The notes under the pieces were generated by a model. That model saw nothing but the letters and a program-made list of their open reading frames with translations. It was not told the origin of the DNA and searched no databases. A program made the translations under genes and the position numbers. From JAGOBP01 sp046328575 (GTDB lineage Bacteria; Chloroflexota; Anaerolineae; Fen-1058), in contig JAXLWI010000013.1 in the NCBI GenBank assembly GCA_046328575.1, positions 11,602 to 75,601 of the forward strand: a stretch of 64,000 nucleotides of DNA, written 5' to 3'. This document shows positions 25,385 through 33,964 of the stretch, in pieces (the first letter of the stretch is position 1; each line of letters begins with the position of its first letter).

Positions 25385-27046
25385 ATGCGTACTTTGCGGC
25401 AATGCCTCCTCGATGTCGATCCGATTTTGCTGCGCGTGATCGCCGCCCGTTGGTCGATCGATGCCACCGGCGCGAAGCCGCGGGATCTGATCGCGCAGTT
25501 AGAAAACGCGATCGGCGACCCGGCGCGATCGAGCCCGCTGCTCGATCAACTCACGGCGGCCGAGCGGGATGCGTTGCGCACTGTATTAGCCGCCGGTGGC
25601 ACATTGCCCGCGCCCGGTTTCGCGCAACGCTTCGGCGTCATTCGCTTGCTGGGCCCAGCGCGCCTCGAACGCGAGCAACCATGGCGCGCACCGGCTAACG
25701 CCGCCGAAGGCCTGTGGTATTTGGGCCTGATTTACAAGGGTTTTGAGCAGCTGCCCAACGGCACGATGCGCGAAGTGTTCATCGCCCCGCAGGAACTGGC
25801 GCCGCTGCTGCCACGCTTAAAGAGCAGCACACCCAACGTCGAGCCTTTGCCAATTGCGTCTGGGCCCGATCAGATCAGCGCCAGTGCGGCCAGCCTCGCC
25901 GACGATATCTGCACCGTGCTGAGCCATCTGCACAACCAGTTCGTACGCACGCAAGGTCGAGCGACAGCCAGCCTGCTACGAACCGGGTTGTCCAAGTATC
26001 TGCGTGAGGCTGATAGTGCGCGTTTCGACTTCGCATTGCACACCGCCGAACGCGCGCAACTGGTCAAACTCGCCGGGCAGCGCTTGAAGCCCGACGCGCG
26101 CCTCAGCACTGAATGGCTGCAAGCCGCCGAACTCGATCAACAGCGGCGCTTGTTTGAAGCGTGGCGGGCCGATCCAACTTGGTCGGATCTGGCGCATGTC
26201 GCGTCGCTTCAAATCGAACGCGCTGTTTCGATTCAAACGGACGTTGTCGCTATCCGCGCGGCTATTTTGCAAGCGCTGCGCGCCGCAGTGCCGCAAGCCT
26301 GGCACACCATCGATTCTTTGCTACAGCGGCTCAAATCTCAGTCGCCCGATTTTCTGCGCACCGACTTCGATGCCGATTACGTTCGCGCCGCCGATAGTGG
26401 TGAATACTTACGCGGCTTTAGTGCGTGGGAGCGGGTGGAAGGCGCGCTCATCCGATCGATCTTGAGCGGCCCGTTGCACTGGTTGGGGATTGTTAATCTG
26501 GCCGCTGGCGATCAACCCTCCGCGTTCACTCTCACGTCGCTTGGTGCAGCGCTGTTTGGCTTAGAGACCGATTTGTCTGATAGCCGTCCCGCGCGGCATT
26601 TCACGGTGCGCGCCAACGCTACGCTTGAGGTCGCCGCCGCGCGCCGCTATGATCGCTTCCAAGCGGCCCGCATCGCCGAGTTGATCGCGATCGACGGCGA
26701 CACGTATCGTTATCGGCTGACACCGTCATCACTAGCACGCGCGGTCTCGCAAAAAATCGATGCGGCCAAAGTGATCGACTTCTTGTCGCGAGCGAGCGGT
26801 CAAGCGCTGCCGCCAACGCTGGCCAAAGCGATTCAACGTTGGTCGAGCAAAGGCACAGAAGTGAAAGTGGAACGCGCCGTGATCGTGCGCGTGAAGGACG
26901 CGGCGATTCTAAAGCGTCTGCAAGAATCGCCGAAAACGCGGAACATCTCGATCGAACCGTTGGGGCCGACGGCTGCGCGCATCAACGAGAAGGACTGGCC
27001 GAAGTTGGTGTCGATTCTGGCCGAGGCAGGTGTGTTGGTGGATTGA
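25385..27046 (+). CDS. Helicase-associated (XPB/Ssl2 N-terminal-like) protein
   Basis: A 553-residue protein similar to the helicase XPB/Ssl2 N-terminal domain family found as stand-alone proteins in Actinobacteria and Chloroflexota. The N-terminus has winged-helix character (about 1-110). The C-terminal third carries the damage-recognition-like module, including YRLTPSSLARAVSQKIDAAKVIDFLSR and, near the end, AVIVRVKDAAILKRL. There are no Walker motifs, so it is not itself a helicase and may act as an adaptor in DNA repair or transcription. Confidence 0.65.
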   Translation: MRTLRQCLLDVDPILLRVIAARWSIDATGAKPRDLIAQLENAIGDPARSSPLLDQLTAAERDALRTVLAAGGTLPAPGFAQRFGVIRLLGPARLEREQPWRAPANAAEGLWYLGLIYKGFEQLPNGTMREVFIAPQELAPLLPRLKSSTPNVEPLPIASGPDQISASAASLADDICTVLSHLHNQFVRTQGRATASLLRTGLSKYLREADSARFDFALHTAERAQLVKLAGQRLKPDARLSTEWLQAAELDQQRRLFEAWRADPTWSDLAHVASLQIERAVSIQTDVVAIRAAILQALRAAVPQAWHTIDSLLQRLKSQSPDFLRTDFDADYVRAADSGEYLRGFSAWERVEGALIRSILSGPLHWLGIVNLAAGDQPSAFTLTSLGAALFGLETDLSDSRPARHFTVRANATLEVAAARRYDRFQAARIAELIAIDGDTYRYRLTPSSLARAVSQKIDAAKVIDFLSRASGQALPPTLAKAIQRWSSKGTEVKVERAVIVRVKDAAILKRLQESPKTRNISIEPLGPTAARINEKDWPKLVSILAEAGVLVD

Positions 27047-27068
27047 AAGTAGGCAAGTAGATACGGCC

Positions 27069-27098
27069 CTAATCCCTGCTCCCTAGTCCCTGATCCCC
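27069..27098. repeat. GATCAGGGA-type phrase repeat overlapping a gene end
   Basis: CTAATCCCTGCTCCCTAGTC continues as CCTGATCCCC, four variants of TCCCTr. It encodes the last nine residues (GDQGLGSRD) of the minus-strand dehydrogenase. A related piece is at 38046-38065. Confidence 0.65.
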
Positions 27099-27869
27099 AT
27101 ATTCATAAAACCCTCGCCCGCTTTTCTTTCCCAACCAACCTGCGCGCACGAACTGCTTCAACAGCGGCGCAGGTCGATAGTGATCGTCACCGTACTCGTC
27201 GAATAGGCCGCGCAGCACCGCCAGCACGATGTCCAGGCCGATCAAATCGCCCCACTCCAGCGGCCCGCGCGGATAGTTGGTGCCAAGCTTCATCGCGGTG
27301 TCGATGTCGCGGGCTTGCGCCACATCTTCCATTAGCGCATACGCCGCTTCGTTGACGAGGCCGCACACGATGCGAGGTAAGACTAAGCCCACGCTGTCTT
27401 GCACTACCGCCGTTTCCAGACCTAAATCGCTGAAGAATTGCTGCGCGTTGTCCAACCAGGCAGAGTGAGTTTGAAGTCCGGCGGCTAATTCGATGAGGTT
27501 ACCTTTACCGATCGGTGGCAGCGCGCCAAGGCCCACCACGCGATCGGGATGTGCGATCCACGCCGCGATCTGTGTGGCGGTTACCGAGAGTGACGTTGAA
27601 AGGAGCAGCCGATCGGGCGGCAGAGATCGATCGAGGCTGCGTACCACGTCGCGTTTGAGATCGATCGAATCAACGAGACACTCAAGCGCGAAGTCGGCTG
27701 TGTGAGCATCGTCGCCGAGTCGTGTCAGGCCCGTCTCTTGCATCACATCTTCACTGGTGAAAGCAACTGTGGTGTGGCCCGCATCGATACACAGCGCCGT
27801 CAGATCATCAACTAGCGGCGTTTCACCCACGACGACAACTTTAACTCCAGAAGATCGAGCGGGCGTCAT
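27069..27869 (-). CDS. 3-hydroxyacyl-CoA dehydrogenase homologue, degenerate
   Basis: A 266-residue protein with the fold of 3-hydroxyacyl-CoA dehydrogenase. The C-terminal domain is good (GTNYPRGPLEWGDLIGLD). The N-terminal Rossmann motif is damaged, with VVVVGETPLVDDL instead of G-x-G-x-x-G, and the catalytic-histidine block HFFNP is replaced by GALPP. The enzyme may have lost dehydrogenase activity or taken another role. Its last nine residues are made by a phrase repeat. The intact paralogue is at 33022-33876. Confidence 0.7.
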   Translation of the reverse strand: MTPARSSGVKVVVVGETPLVDDLTALCIDAGHTTVAFTSEDVMQETGLTRLGDDAHTADFALECLVDSIDLKRDVVRSLDRSLPPDRLLLSTSLSVTATQIAAWIAHPDRVVGLGALPPIGKGNLIELAAGLQTHSAWLDNAQQFFSDLGLETAVVQDSVGLVLPRIVCGLVNEAAYALMEDVAQARDIDTAMKLGTNYPRGPLEWGDLIGLDIVLAVLRGLFDEYGDDHYRPAPLLKQFVRAGWLGKKSGRGFYEYGDQGLGSRD

Positions 27870-27899
27870 AAAGGAAATTGTAGCACGACCGGCGTGATG

Positions 27900-28370
27900 C
27901 TAGTGCCAGCCCAACGCTTTGTAAGCAGCCACCACCATCACACACACCGGCTCGGTTTTGCATTCGACTCCGGCGACTTCCATGTTGATAGGGCCATAAT
28001 CATAGGGGCGGCGGCCCATGAGCGAGCGAATCGTCGCTTCGAGATTGTGGCGCACTTCTGCTTCCGACGAACCATGCTGCTCGACGAACAAGCCGCGCAG
28101 CGTATTGGGCTCTTGTGTCCAACTCAAGCCCGCCCACGCCCACTTGCCCGGCACAGTTTCAGTCTGGCTCGCTAACACCACGTACAAGCGATCGCCATAG
28201 TCTTTTGGCTCACCCACAAAGGGCGCATGTACGATCGTGCTGTACGGTGGAATGACCGACGAAAGATGGATCAAGTTGTAGTTGCCGACGTGCGCGTCAT
28301 ACATCGCATTGTCAAACGCGGCCAAGGGAGTCGGGCCGTCGCCGCGGCCCACGGTGAGATAGATTTTCAT
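27900..28370 (-). CDS. Pyruvoyl-dependent arginine decarboxylase
   Basis: A proenzyme of 156 residues that cleaves itself at a Ser-Ser bond; the second serine becomes the pyruvoyl cofactor. The cleavage region is NLIHLSSVIPP. It converts arginine to agmatine, for polyamine synthesis or acid response. The start at 28370 is preferred over 28382 because GGAGAG lies just upstream of it. The C-terminal block NMEVAGVECKTEPVCVMVVAAY fits the family. No agmatinase gene is in the window. Confidence 0.85.
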   Translation of the reverse strand: MKIYLTVGRGDGPTPLAAFDNAMYDAHVGNYNLIHLSSVIPPYSTIVHAPFVGEPKDYGDRLYVVLASQTETVPGKWAWAGLSWTQEPNTLRGLFVEQHGSSEAEVRHNLEATIRSLMGRRPYDYGPINMEVAGVECKTEPVCVMVVAAYKALGWH

Positions 28371-28437
28371 AACACTCTCCATGAGGTGAGTTAAGATAGC
28401 GGCGCAATTCTATCACAGCCACGCCGTCGGCAACAAA

Positions 28438-28470
28438 CAACCCGATCGGTTTCGGCAGCCGATCGGGTTG
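28438..28470 (-). terminator. Terminator of the GH13 gene
   Basis: CAACCCGATCGG (28438-28449) and CCGATCGGGTTG (28459-28470) form a perfect 12-bp stem. On the minus strand it runs on into TTTGTTG. Confidence 0.8.
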
Positions 28471-28496
28471 TTGTTAGCCGTTACAACGTTGGTGAG

Positions 28497-31400
28497 TTAG
28501 TTGCCGCACGGCGCGACGTTGCGCCAATTCGGCACGTTATCGTTGACGATCTGCGAGCCGTTACTGCCATAGCTCAACGTCAACTGACGATTCGAGATCT
28601 CACCACAGGTGTTGTCCTTCTCGACGTGATCCCAATCACCGAGCGTGTACTTGTACTCGATCTGGGTCGTCTCTTTACCGGTGAGCGTGATCGTCCAGTG
28701 CGTGGCATCGACGCGCGTCAGTACCACGCCGCCCGGATTCCACTGCGGCAGGCCGCCATCCAGTCGATCGAGGAAGCCCGCGATGTAAACCGAGCGGCCA
28801 GTGGCATCCGTCGTCGACGGCACGGTCACGTTGAACGTCAGCGAGACGGTGCGCAGCGTCGCCGTCGCCGACACTTCTGCCGAGTTGCCCGATCGATTGA
28901 ATGACAGATCGACCGCGCGCACGACGTAGTAGTACGTGGTATTCTCGACGACGTTGGTGTCGTTGTAACTGTTTGTACCTGCGACGAGCGCCTGCACAGT
29001 GTACGGTCCGCCCGCGGTCGCGCTGCGCAGGACTTCGTAACCATACAACGTCGGATCACCTGCAATTGCATCCCATGTTAATTGAATGCCCGCTGGTGAC
29101 GAGGCGATAATGTTCAGGCCGGTTGGCACGCTCGGCGCAGTCGTGTCTGAGCTGGCATTCACCGTCAACTTGCCGGGATTCGGCGGGGTCGCGCCACTTG
29201 CGATCGGACCGTTGAGATCCGCGTACAGCCAATCGCGACCATTGGTGGTCGTGTAGCGATACACATAATCAAATGAACCGACGACATCGGGCAACAGGCT
29301 CGCCATGAACTCATCGTTGTTGCCCGCATCGACGTTGAAGCTGGCATCGACCCACGTCCACGCGGGATTGTTCGCCGGATTACTACCGCTGGGGCCAAAG
29401 CCCAATTGCGCGCGCAGACTCTCAGTCGCGCCGGGCTGATTGGTCGCGCCATCGATCCAGACCTGACCGTAAGCATTGTCGGTGCGATTGATCGCGCTGA
29501 TGGTGTGATTCATCGACGGCGGCCACTGCAGGTTCGCCCACCCGATCGTGAGGTGCGGTAACCCGCTGGCTTCATTCGAATCTTTACTTTCGTTGCCCAC
29601 CGCATCGAGCGCGCGGACCACGTAGTAATACTGAGTGGCATTGCGCAGGCCGGTATCGGTGAACGTCGTGCCGGTTACCGGCGCAACATTAACCTTCACC
29701 CAACCGCCGCCGCTGACCGGGCTGCGATAGACGTTATAGCCGACCGCGCCGGAGACGCTATTCCACGCCAGACTGATTTGTGCGTTGCCCTCGTTGGTGA
29801 CTGCCAGGCCCTTCGGGGCCGCGGTCGGCTTCAGATCGACGAAGCCCGTCAGCAGCACCCACGCGCTGCGCGGACCAAGCGTGCCGACCAGTTGTCCGTT
29901 GGCGACGGTCACTGTGCCGGGGCCGCCCGTGCCGACGCCGTAGATCGTTTGCAGCTTGGTGCCATTGGGCAGATAGCCCGCGACTGGAATCGCACCGGAG
30001 CGCGTCTGGGTGCTGCGATTGATGAGCACCACTGCCGCTTGATAGTCAACCTTGCGGCCATAGGCGATCACTTCTGACGCGTCGTCGGCGAGCAGCACAT
30101 TGAAGTCGCCGCCGGTGAGCGCCGGTGAAACTTGGCGCAGCAAACCCAGCTTGCGATAGTGCTGCAGCAAGGCATTGTCGATGGTGCCACCGACGTTGCC
30201 CCACGGGAACGTGCGGCGATCATCGGGATCGTCATCGCCCGTCATACCAACTTCGTCGCCATAGTAGACGGTCGGCGCGCCGGGCACCGTAAACTGAATC
30301 AGCGACGCGATTTGCAAGCGCAGTTTGCCATCGGCCACATTAGCGGCGTTCTGTTCTTTATCGGCCGTTGTGTCCGCACCGGGCGTCAACGTCCACAACA
30401 AGCGCTCGGTGTCGTGGCTATCGAGAAGGTTCATGGCTGAATAGTACGCGGCATCTGGATAATCTTCGCGGATCGATAGAAGACGATTGGCGAACTCAGA
30501 CGGCGCGATGATGCGGCCGCTGTCCGCGAAGCCCTTCGAGTCGAAGCCGCCGGGCGCCAACAAACCGATCACGGCGTCGCGGAACCGATAGCTCATCGTG
30601 GTATCCGCGCGATCGCCGCGTAACATCCGCAGCAGCGTGCTGTCCTTCTGCCACGTCTCGCTGACGATCAACGCGTCGCTCTTGGTACTCTTTACCACCT
30701 GCCGGAAAATCTCCCAGTACCCAGCCGGGAATGACGAGTCGCCCATCACGTCCATGCGCCACGCTGAAGCGCCTTGATCCAGCCAGTAACGGCTGACGCT
30801 GTTGGCGCTGGTCAGGAAGTACTGCTGCACGGCGGGCAGACTCTTGTTGATGACGGGAATGCTGTCGAAGCCAAACCAACCATCATACGTTGCGGAGTTG
30901 GCTCCAGCGCTGCCCGCGCACGTGCCTGTGCCAGCGGCGACATCGTGGAAGGTGAACCACGCGCGATAGGGCGAGTTCACATCTTCGCACGCGCCTACCG
31001 TCGGATAGTGGTGATAGCGATCGAAGAACGGGCTGTCCGACGACATGTGATTGAATACGCCGTCGAGAATGACGCGCATGCCCAACAACTTGGCCGCCTT
31101 CGTCAGCAGTTTGAAATCGTTGAGTGTGCCCAGCGCCGGATCGATCCTGTAGTAATCGGCGGTGTCATAGCGATGGTTCGACTTCGCCCAGAAGATCGGG
31201 TTGAAGTAGATCGCCGTGACGCCGAGGCTCTTGAGGTACAGCAACTTCTCGGTCACCCCTTGCAAATCGCCACCCATGTAATCGCGGCCGCGCGGCTGTT
31301 CGAGCGGACTTGAAGCGGGCGGATTCGGATCGAAGCGCCACGGACAAGAAGCCGATGTCGCACCCGCGTAGTTGCGGCAGAAGCCTTCGGGCAGCGTGCC

Positions 31401-32696
31401 CCACGGCAACTTGATCATCGGATCGTCGTAACGCACGTCACCCGTCTTCGGATCATTCTTGGTCGTGCCGTTGTTGAACCGATCGGGGAAGATTTGATAG
31501 ATCACGGCGTGGCTGGCCCACTCGGGCGCGGTGAAAGCCGGATCGTACACCATCAGCGCGAAACTGTTATCGATCGGATCGTTGCTGGGGCTGCCGAGCC
31601 CCCCGTCGAGAGCGGCGGTATTATCGGCATAGTAAACCGTCCGCGTCCCATCGGCGATGATGAAGCGATACCAGTAGTTATCGGGCGTGGCATTCGGCAG
31701 CGTGACTGCCCAGAAATCGCACGTCTCCGATTCCAAGCCCGCTTGATAGCACGACACGTTGGTCGCGGCTGGCACCATCGGCAGGATTTGCTGTGCGCCC
31801 GCGTTCAGATCGTACACACGCACTTTCACCGAAGTCACATCGTTGTGGAAAGTGCGGAAACGCAGCGTAACAGGCGTACCCGCTGGTACTGCGCCGCCCG
31901 GCGTGCGATACAGCGTATCGCGCGAATCGTGTCGCAGACCGTCCCACTCGACGTTGTTGTCATGAGCATGTCCCGCCAAGATCGTCAAAACGTGTGAAGT
32001 CGAATCGTAGCGGAAAGACACCTTGGCGTTGTTGACAGGTACAGTGAACGCGATATTTGCGCCGTTCTGCACGCCGCCCTGGCCGTAGTTTACATCCCAA
32101 CCCTCGTTGAGAGCGACTTTGCCCTCATAGTTGCCCGCAGGCAGGGCGGTGGTCTCAAACGTGTAAATGCCGTCACCGTCGATGTCTTGCAACCATGATC
32201 GCAAACAACTTGGATCCCAATCGTTGGCGCAGCCCAGTTCCGATTGGAAACTGCCCGGCGCAACGGCAATCACCGAGTTCTGATTGTCGGTGACCCAATG
32301 CGATTTGTGATCGTAATAGAATTTGACGGTTGTACCCGCGCCAAGAGTGAGCGGAATGTTCGCGCCGCCCGGTGCGGCGTGCAGGCCATAATTTTCGGTC
32401 CAACCATCATTCAGCGCGGCCTTATATTCATAGCCGCCCGCCGGCACGGTCCACGTCCCCTGCCAGACATCGTCATTCGCATCGTAAGTCAAGTGCGTGT
32501 TCGCGCAGGCGGCATCCCAGTCGCCGCCGCAGCCCAACTCGCTTTGCAGGCTGCCGGCGATCGTGACGCTGGCCGGATTGCTGGCCTGCGGCAGTTGCGC
32601 GATCGACGCCGGTCGCGCTGACACGGCACTTACCGGCAGCAGGCCGATTAGCAGCGCGACAATCATTAAGCCATTGAACACACGGTTACTACGCAT
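28497..32696 (-). CDS. Secreted multidomain GH13 amylase/pullulanase-type enzyme
   Basis: A 1399-residue exported starch-degrading enzyme. Order: signal peptide (1-28), two X25/pullulanase-type modules (about 43-140 and 143-242, each starting G-S-x-Q-S-E-L-G-C), an N-terminal beta domain (about 250-385), the GH13 barrel with DGVFNH (545-550), nucleophile D649 in WRMDVM, acid/base E680 in VSETW, and SHD760-762, then FnIII-like domains (about 955-1045 and 1190-1280) separated by a module of unknown type, and a C-terminal CBM20-like starch-binding domain. AGGAGG precedes ATG 32696. Substrates are probably starch, pullulan or cyclodextrin. The leader carries a LacI-type palindrome and a terminator. 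Confidence 0.85.
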   Translation of the reverse strand: MRSNRVFNGLMIVALLIGLLPVSAVSARPASIAQLPQASNPASVTIAGSLQSELGCGGDWDAACANTHLTYDANDDVWQGTWTVPAGGYEYKAALNDGWTENYGLHAAPGGANIPLTLGAGTTVKFYYDHKSHWVTDNQNSVIAVAPGSFQSELGCANDWDPSCLRSWLQDIDGDGIYTFETTALPAGNYEGKVALNEGWDVNYGQGGVQNGANIAFTVPVNNAKVSFRYDSTSHVLTILAGHAHDNNVEWDGLRHDSRDTLYRTPGGAVPAGTPVTLRFRTFHNDVTSVKVRVYDLNAGAQQILPMVPAATNVSCYQAGLESETCDFWAVTLPNATPDNYWYRFIIADGTRTVYYADNTAALDGGLGSPSNDPIDNSFALMVYDPAFTAPEWASHAVIYQIFPDRFNNGTTKNDPKTGDVRYDDPMIKLPWGTLPEGFCRNYAGATSASCPWRFDPNPPASSPLEQPRGRDYMGGDLQGVTEKLLYLKSLGVTAIYFNPIFWAKSNHRYDTADYYRIDPALGTLNDFKLLTKAAKLLGMRVILDGVFNHMSSDSPFFDRYHHYPTVGACEDVNSPYRAWFTFHDVAAGTGTCAGSAGANSATYDGWFGFDSIPVINKSLPAVQQYFLTSANSVSRYWLDQGASAWRMDVMGDSSFPAGYWEIFRQVVKSTKSDALIVSETWQKDSTLLRMLRGDRADTTMSYRFRDAVIGLLAPGGFDSKGFADSGRIIAPSEFANRLLSIREDYPDAAYYSAMNLLDSHDTERLLWTLTPGADTTADKEQNAANVADGKLRLQIASLIQFTVPGAPTVYYGDEVGMTGDDDPDDRRTFPWGNVGGTIDNALLQHYRKLGLLRQVSPALTGGDFNVLLADDASEVIAYGRKVDYQAAVVLINRSTQTRSGAIPVAGYLPNGTKLQTIYGVGTGGPGTVTVANGQLVGTLGPRSAWVLLTGFVDLKPTAAPKGLAVTNEGNAQISLAWNSVSGAVGYNVYRSPVSGGGWVKVNVAPVTGTTFTDTGLRNATQYYYVVRALDAVGNESKDSNEASGLPHLTIGWANLQWPPSMNHTISAINRTDNAYGQVWIDGATNQPGATESLRAQLGFGPSGSNPANNPAWTWVDASFNVDAGNNDEFMASLLPDVVGSFDYVYRYTTTNGRDWLYADLNGPIASGATPPNPGKLTVNASSDTTAPSVPTGLNIIASSPAGIQLTWDAIAGDPTLYGYEVLRSATAGGPYTVQALVAGTNSYNDTNVVENTTYYYVVRAVDLSFNRSGNSAEVSATATLRTVSLTFNVTVPSTTDATGRSVYIAGFLDRLDGGLPQWNPGGVVLTRVDATHWTITLTGKETTQIEYKYTLGDWDHVEKDNTCGEISNRQLTLSYGSNGSQIVNDNVPNWRNVAPCGN

Positions 32697-32728
32697 GTCG
32701 CAATTCCTCCTGAGGTTGTGGGGCTATC

Positions 32729-32743
32729 ATCGTTTGAAACGAT
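32729..32743 (-). promoter_or_regulatory. Palindrome near the GH13 ribosome-binding site
   Basis: ATCGTTT (32729-32735), one base, and AAACGAT (32737-32743). The shape and the AAACG core resemble LacI-family operators. It lies 33 bases before the start codon. Confidence 0.4.
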
Positions 32744-32793
32744 TAGCAAGTCATGCACAGCAACGTTTTGACGTCAGATCACCTCCTCTCAAC

Positions 32794-32836
32794 AAAAAAG
32801 CCACTGGCCCGATCGCCTATAGCGATCGGGAGTGGC
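32794..32836 (-). terminator. Intrinsic terminator inside the GH13 leader
   Basis: GCCACT-gg-CCCGATCGC (32800-32816) pairs with GCGATCGGG-AGTGGC (32822-32836), and six T residues follow on the minus strand (32799-32794). It lies 186 bases below the end of the hydroxybutyryl-CoA dehydrogenase gene and between the predicted GH13 promoter and start codon. It either ends the upstream transcript or attenuates GH13. Confidence 0.8.
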
Positions 32837-32846
32837 GAAGAGAAAC

Positions 32847-32882
32847 TCACAACCGAATAGTCGATGGTATGCAACCAAACAT
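32847..32882 (-). CDS. Possible leader peptide (11 residues) before the terminator
   Basis: ATG at 32882 follows GAGGGT by 6 bases and reads MFGCIPSTIRL before TGA. It ends 11 bases before the terminator stem. Its position is that of a leader peptide in an attenuator, but so short a frame can arise by chance. Confidence 0.25.
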   Translation of the reverse strand: MFGCIPSTIRL

Positions 32883-32949
32883 GCCGCACCCTCTATCAAC
32901 TAATCGGGCTTAGTCACACGTAAACAGGGGCATTGGGGCAACAGACCAC

Positions 32950-32959
32950 AAACCGGTTT
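32950..32959 (-). promoter_or_regulatory. LacI-type operator candidate
   Basis: The perfect palindrome AAACCGGTTT begins 12 bases downstream of the minus-strand -10 box, about where transcription would begin. LacI-family repressors of sugar genes bind such sites. Confidence 0.5.
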
Positions 32960-32970
32960 GCGTTTCGAAT

Positions 32971-33000
32971 ATTATACGGGCGAAAACTTGTCGGGGTCAA
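32971..33000 (-). promoter_or_regulatory. Predicted GH13 promoter
   Basis: On the minus strand TTGACC (33000-32995), an 18-base spacer and TATAAT (32976-32971). It implies a leader of about 270 bases. Confidence 0.65.
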
Positions 33001-33021
33001 GCTCTGAATGTGAAATTCAGG

Positions 33022-33876
33022 TTAGTGTTCTGTGGAATATTTGTAGAAACCACGGCCAGTCTTGCGCCCCAAGCGGTTGGCGTCGACGAGGCGTTGTTGG
33101 ACAGGCTGTGGACGAAAGCGCGGTTCGTGGAAATAAGCGTTGTAGACGGATTGAGTCACCGCTAGGTTGACATCCAACCCGATTAGGTCTAACAGTTCGA
33201 ACGGCCCCATCTTGAAACCGGCGGCCCGCACAATCCGATCAATCGTCTCAACCTCTGCGACGCGTTGATCGAGCAAGCGCAGTGCCTCACCGTAGAACGG
33301 TCGCGCCACGCGGTTGACGATGAAGCCCGGGGTGTCTTTCGCCACTACCGGCGACTTACCCCACCGTCGAGTCAGATCAAGCAAGCGGGTGATTGTCTCA
33401 TCGGAGGTCTGATCGCCGCGCACCACTTCGACCAAGCGCATAATCGGCGCGGGATTGAAAAAGTGCAGCCCCGCCACGCGATCGGCTCGGCGGGTCGCCC
33501 CGCCCAACGCCGTAATCGACAACGACGAGGTGTTACTGCACAACAGCGTCTCCTCGCAACACAAGTGATCGAGCGCGTTGAAAATATCGAGCTTCAGCGC
33601 CATCTCTTCCGGCACCGCTTCGATCACGATCGTCGTGGTGGAGAGATCACCCAGATCGGTAGTGAGCCATACATGCCCCAGCGTTGATTCCAACTCCGCC
33701 CGATCGATCTTCTGTTTTTCGACGGCGCGCTCCAACGTCTGCTTGATGCGCTCCAAGCCGCGTTGCGCGAACTGCGCTTGCACGTCGTACAGCACCACGT
33801 TGTGGCCGTGACTGGCCGCCACTTGAGCGATGCCTGCGCCCATCGTCCCCGCGCCGATGACGCCGATAATATCCAT
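33022..33876 (-). CDS. 3-hydroxybutyryl-CoA dehydrogenase
   Basis: A 284-residue NAD-dependent enzyme of beta-oxidation or butyrate-type metabolism. GVIGAGTMGAGIAQ at the N-terminus is the NAD site, VAGLHFFNPAPIMRLVEVV contains the catalytic histidine, and FKMGPFELLDLIGLDVN opens the C-terminal domain. ATG 33876 is chosen because the family begins M-x-I-x-x-IGAG and GGAGG lies just before it. Probably cotranscribed with the uracil-DNA glycosylase and crotonase genes upstream. Confidence 0.88.
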   Translation of the reverse strand: MDIIGVIGAGTMGAGIAQVAASHGHNVVLYDVQAQFAQRGLERIKQTLERAVEKQKIDRAELESTLGHVWLTTDLGDLSTTTIVIEAVPEEMALKLDIFNALDHLCCEETLLCSNTSSLSITALGGATRRADRVAGLHFFNPAPIMRLVEVVRGDQTSDETITRLLDLTRRWGKSPVVAKDTPGFIVNRVARPFYGEALRLLDQRVAEVETIDRIVRAAGFKMGPFELLDLIGLDVNLAVTQSVYNAYFHEPRFRPQPVQQRLVDANRLGRKTGRGFYKYSTEH

Positions 33877-33893
33877 ATGCCTCCAGCGATCAA

Positions 33894-33960
33894 TGAACAA
33901 TGACAAATGATCAATGACAAATCGCTGCCTCCCCGTTTGTCATGTGGCATTAGTCATTGG
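33894..33960. repeat. ATGACAAATG-type phrase repeat
   Basis: AATGACAAATGATC, AATGACAAAT and, inverted, TTTGTCATG, TTAGTCATTGGTCATT lie between two minus-strand genes. The arms are partly complementary. Confidence 0.65.
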
Positions 33961-33964
33961 TCAT

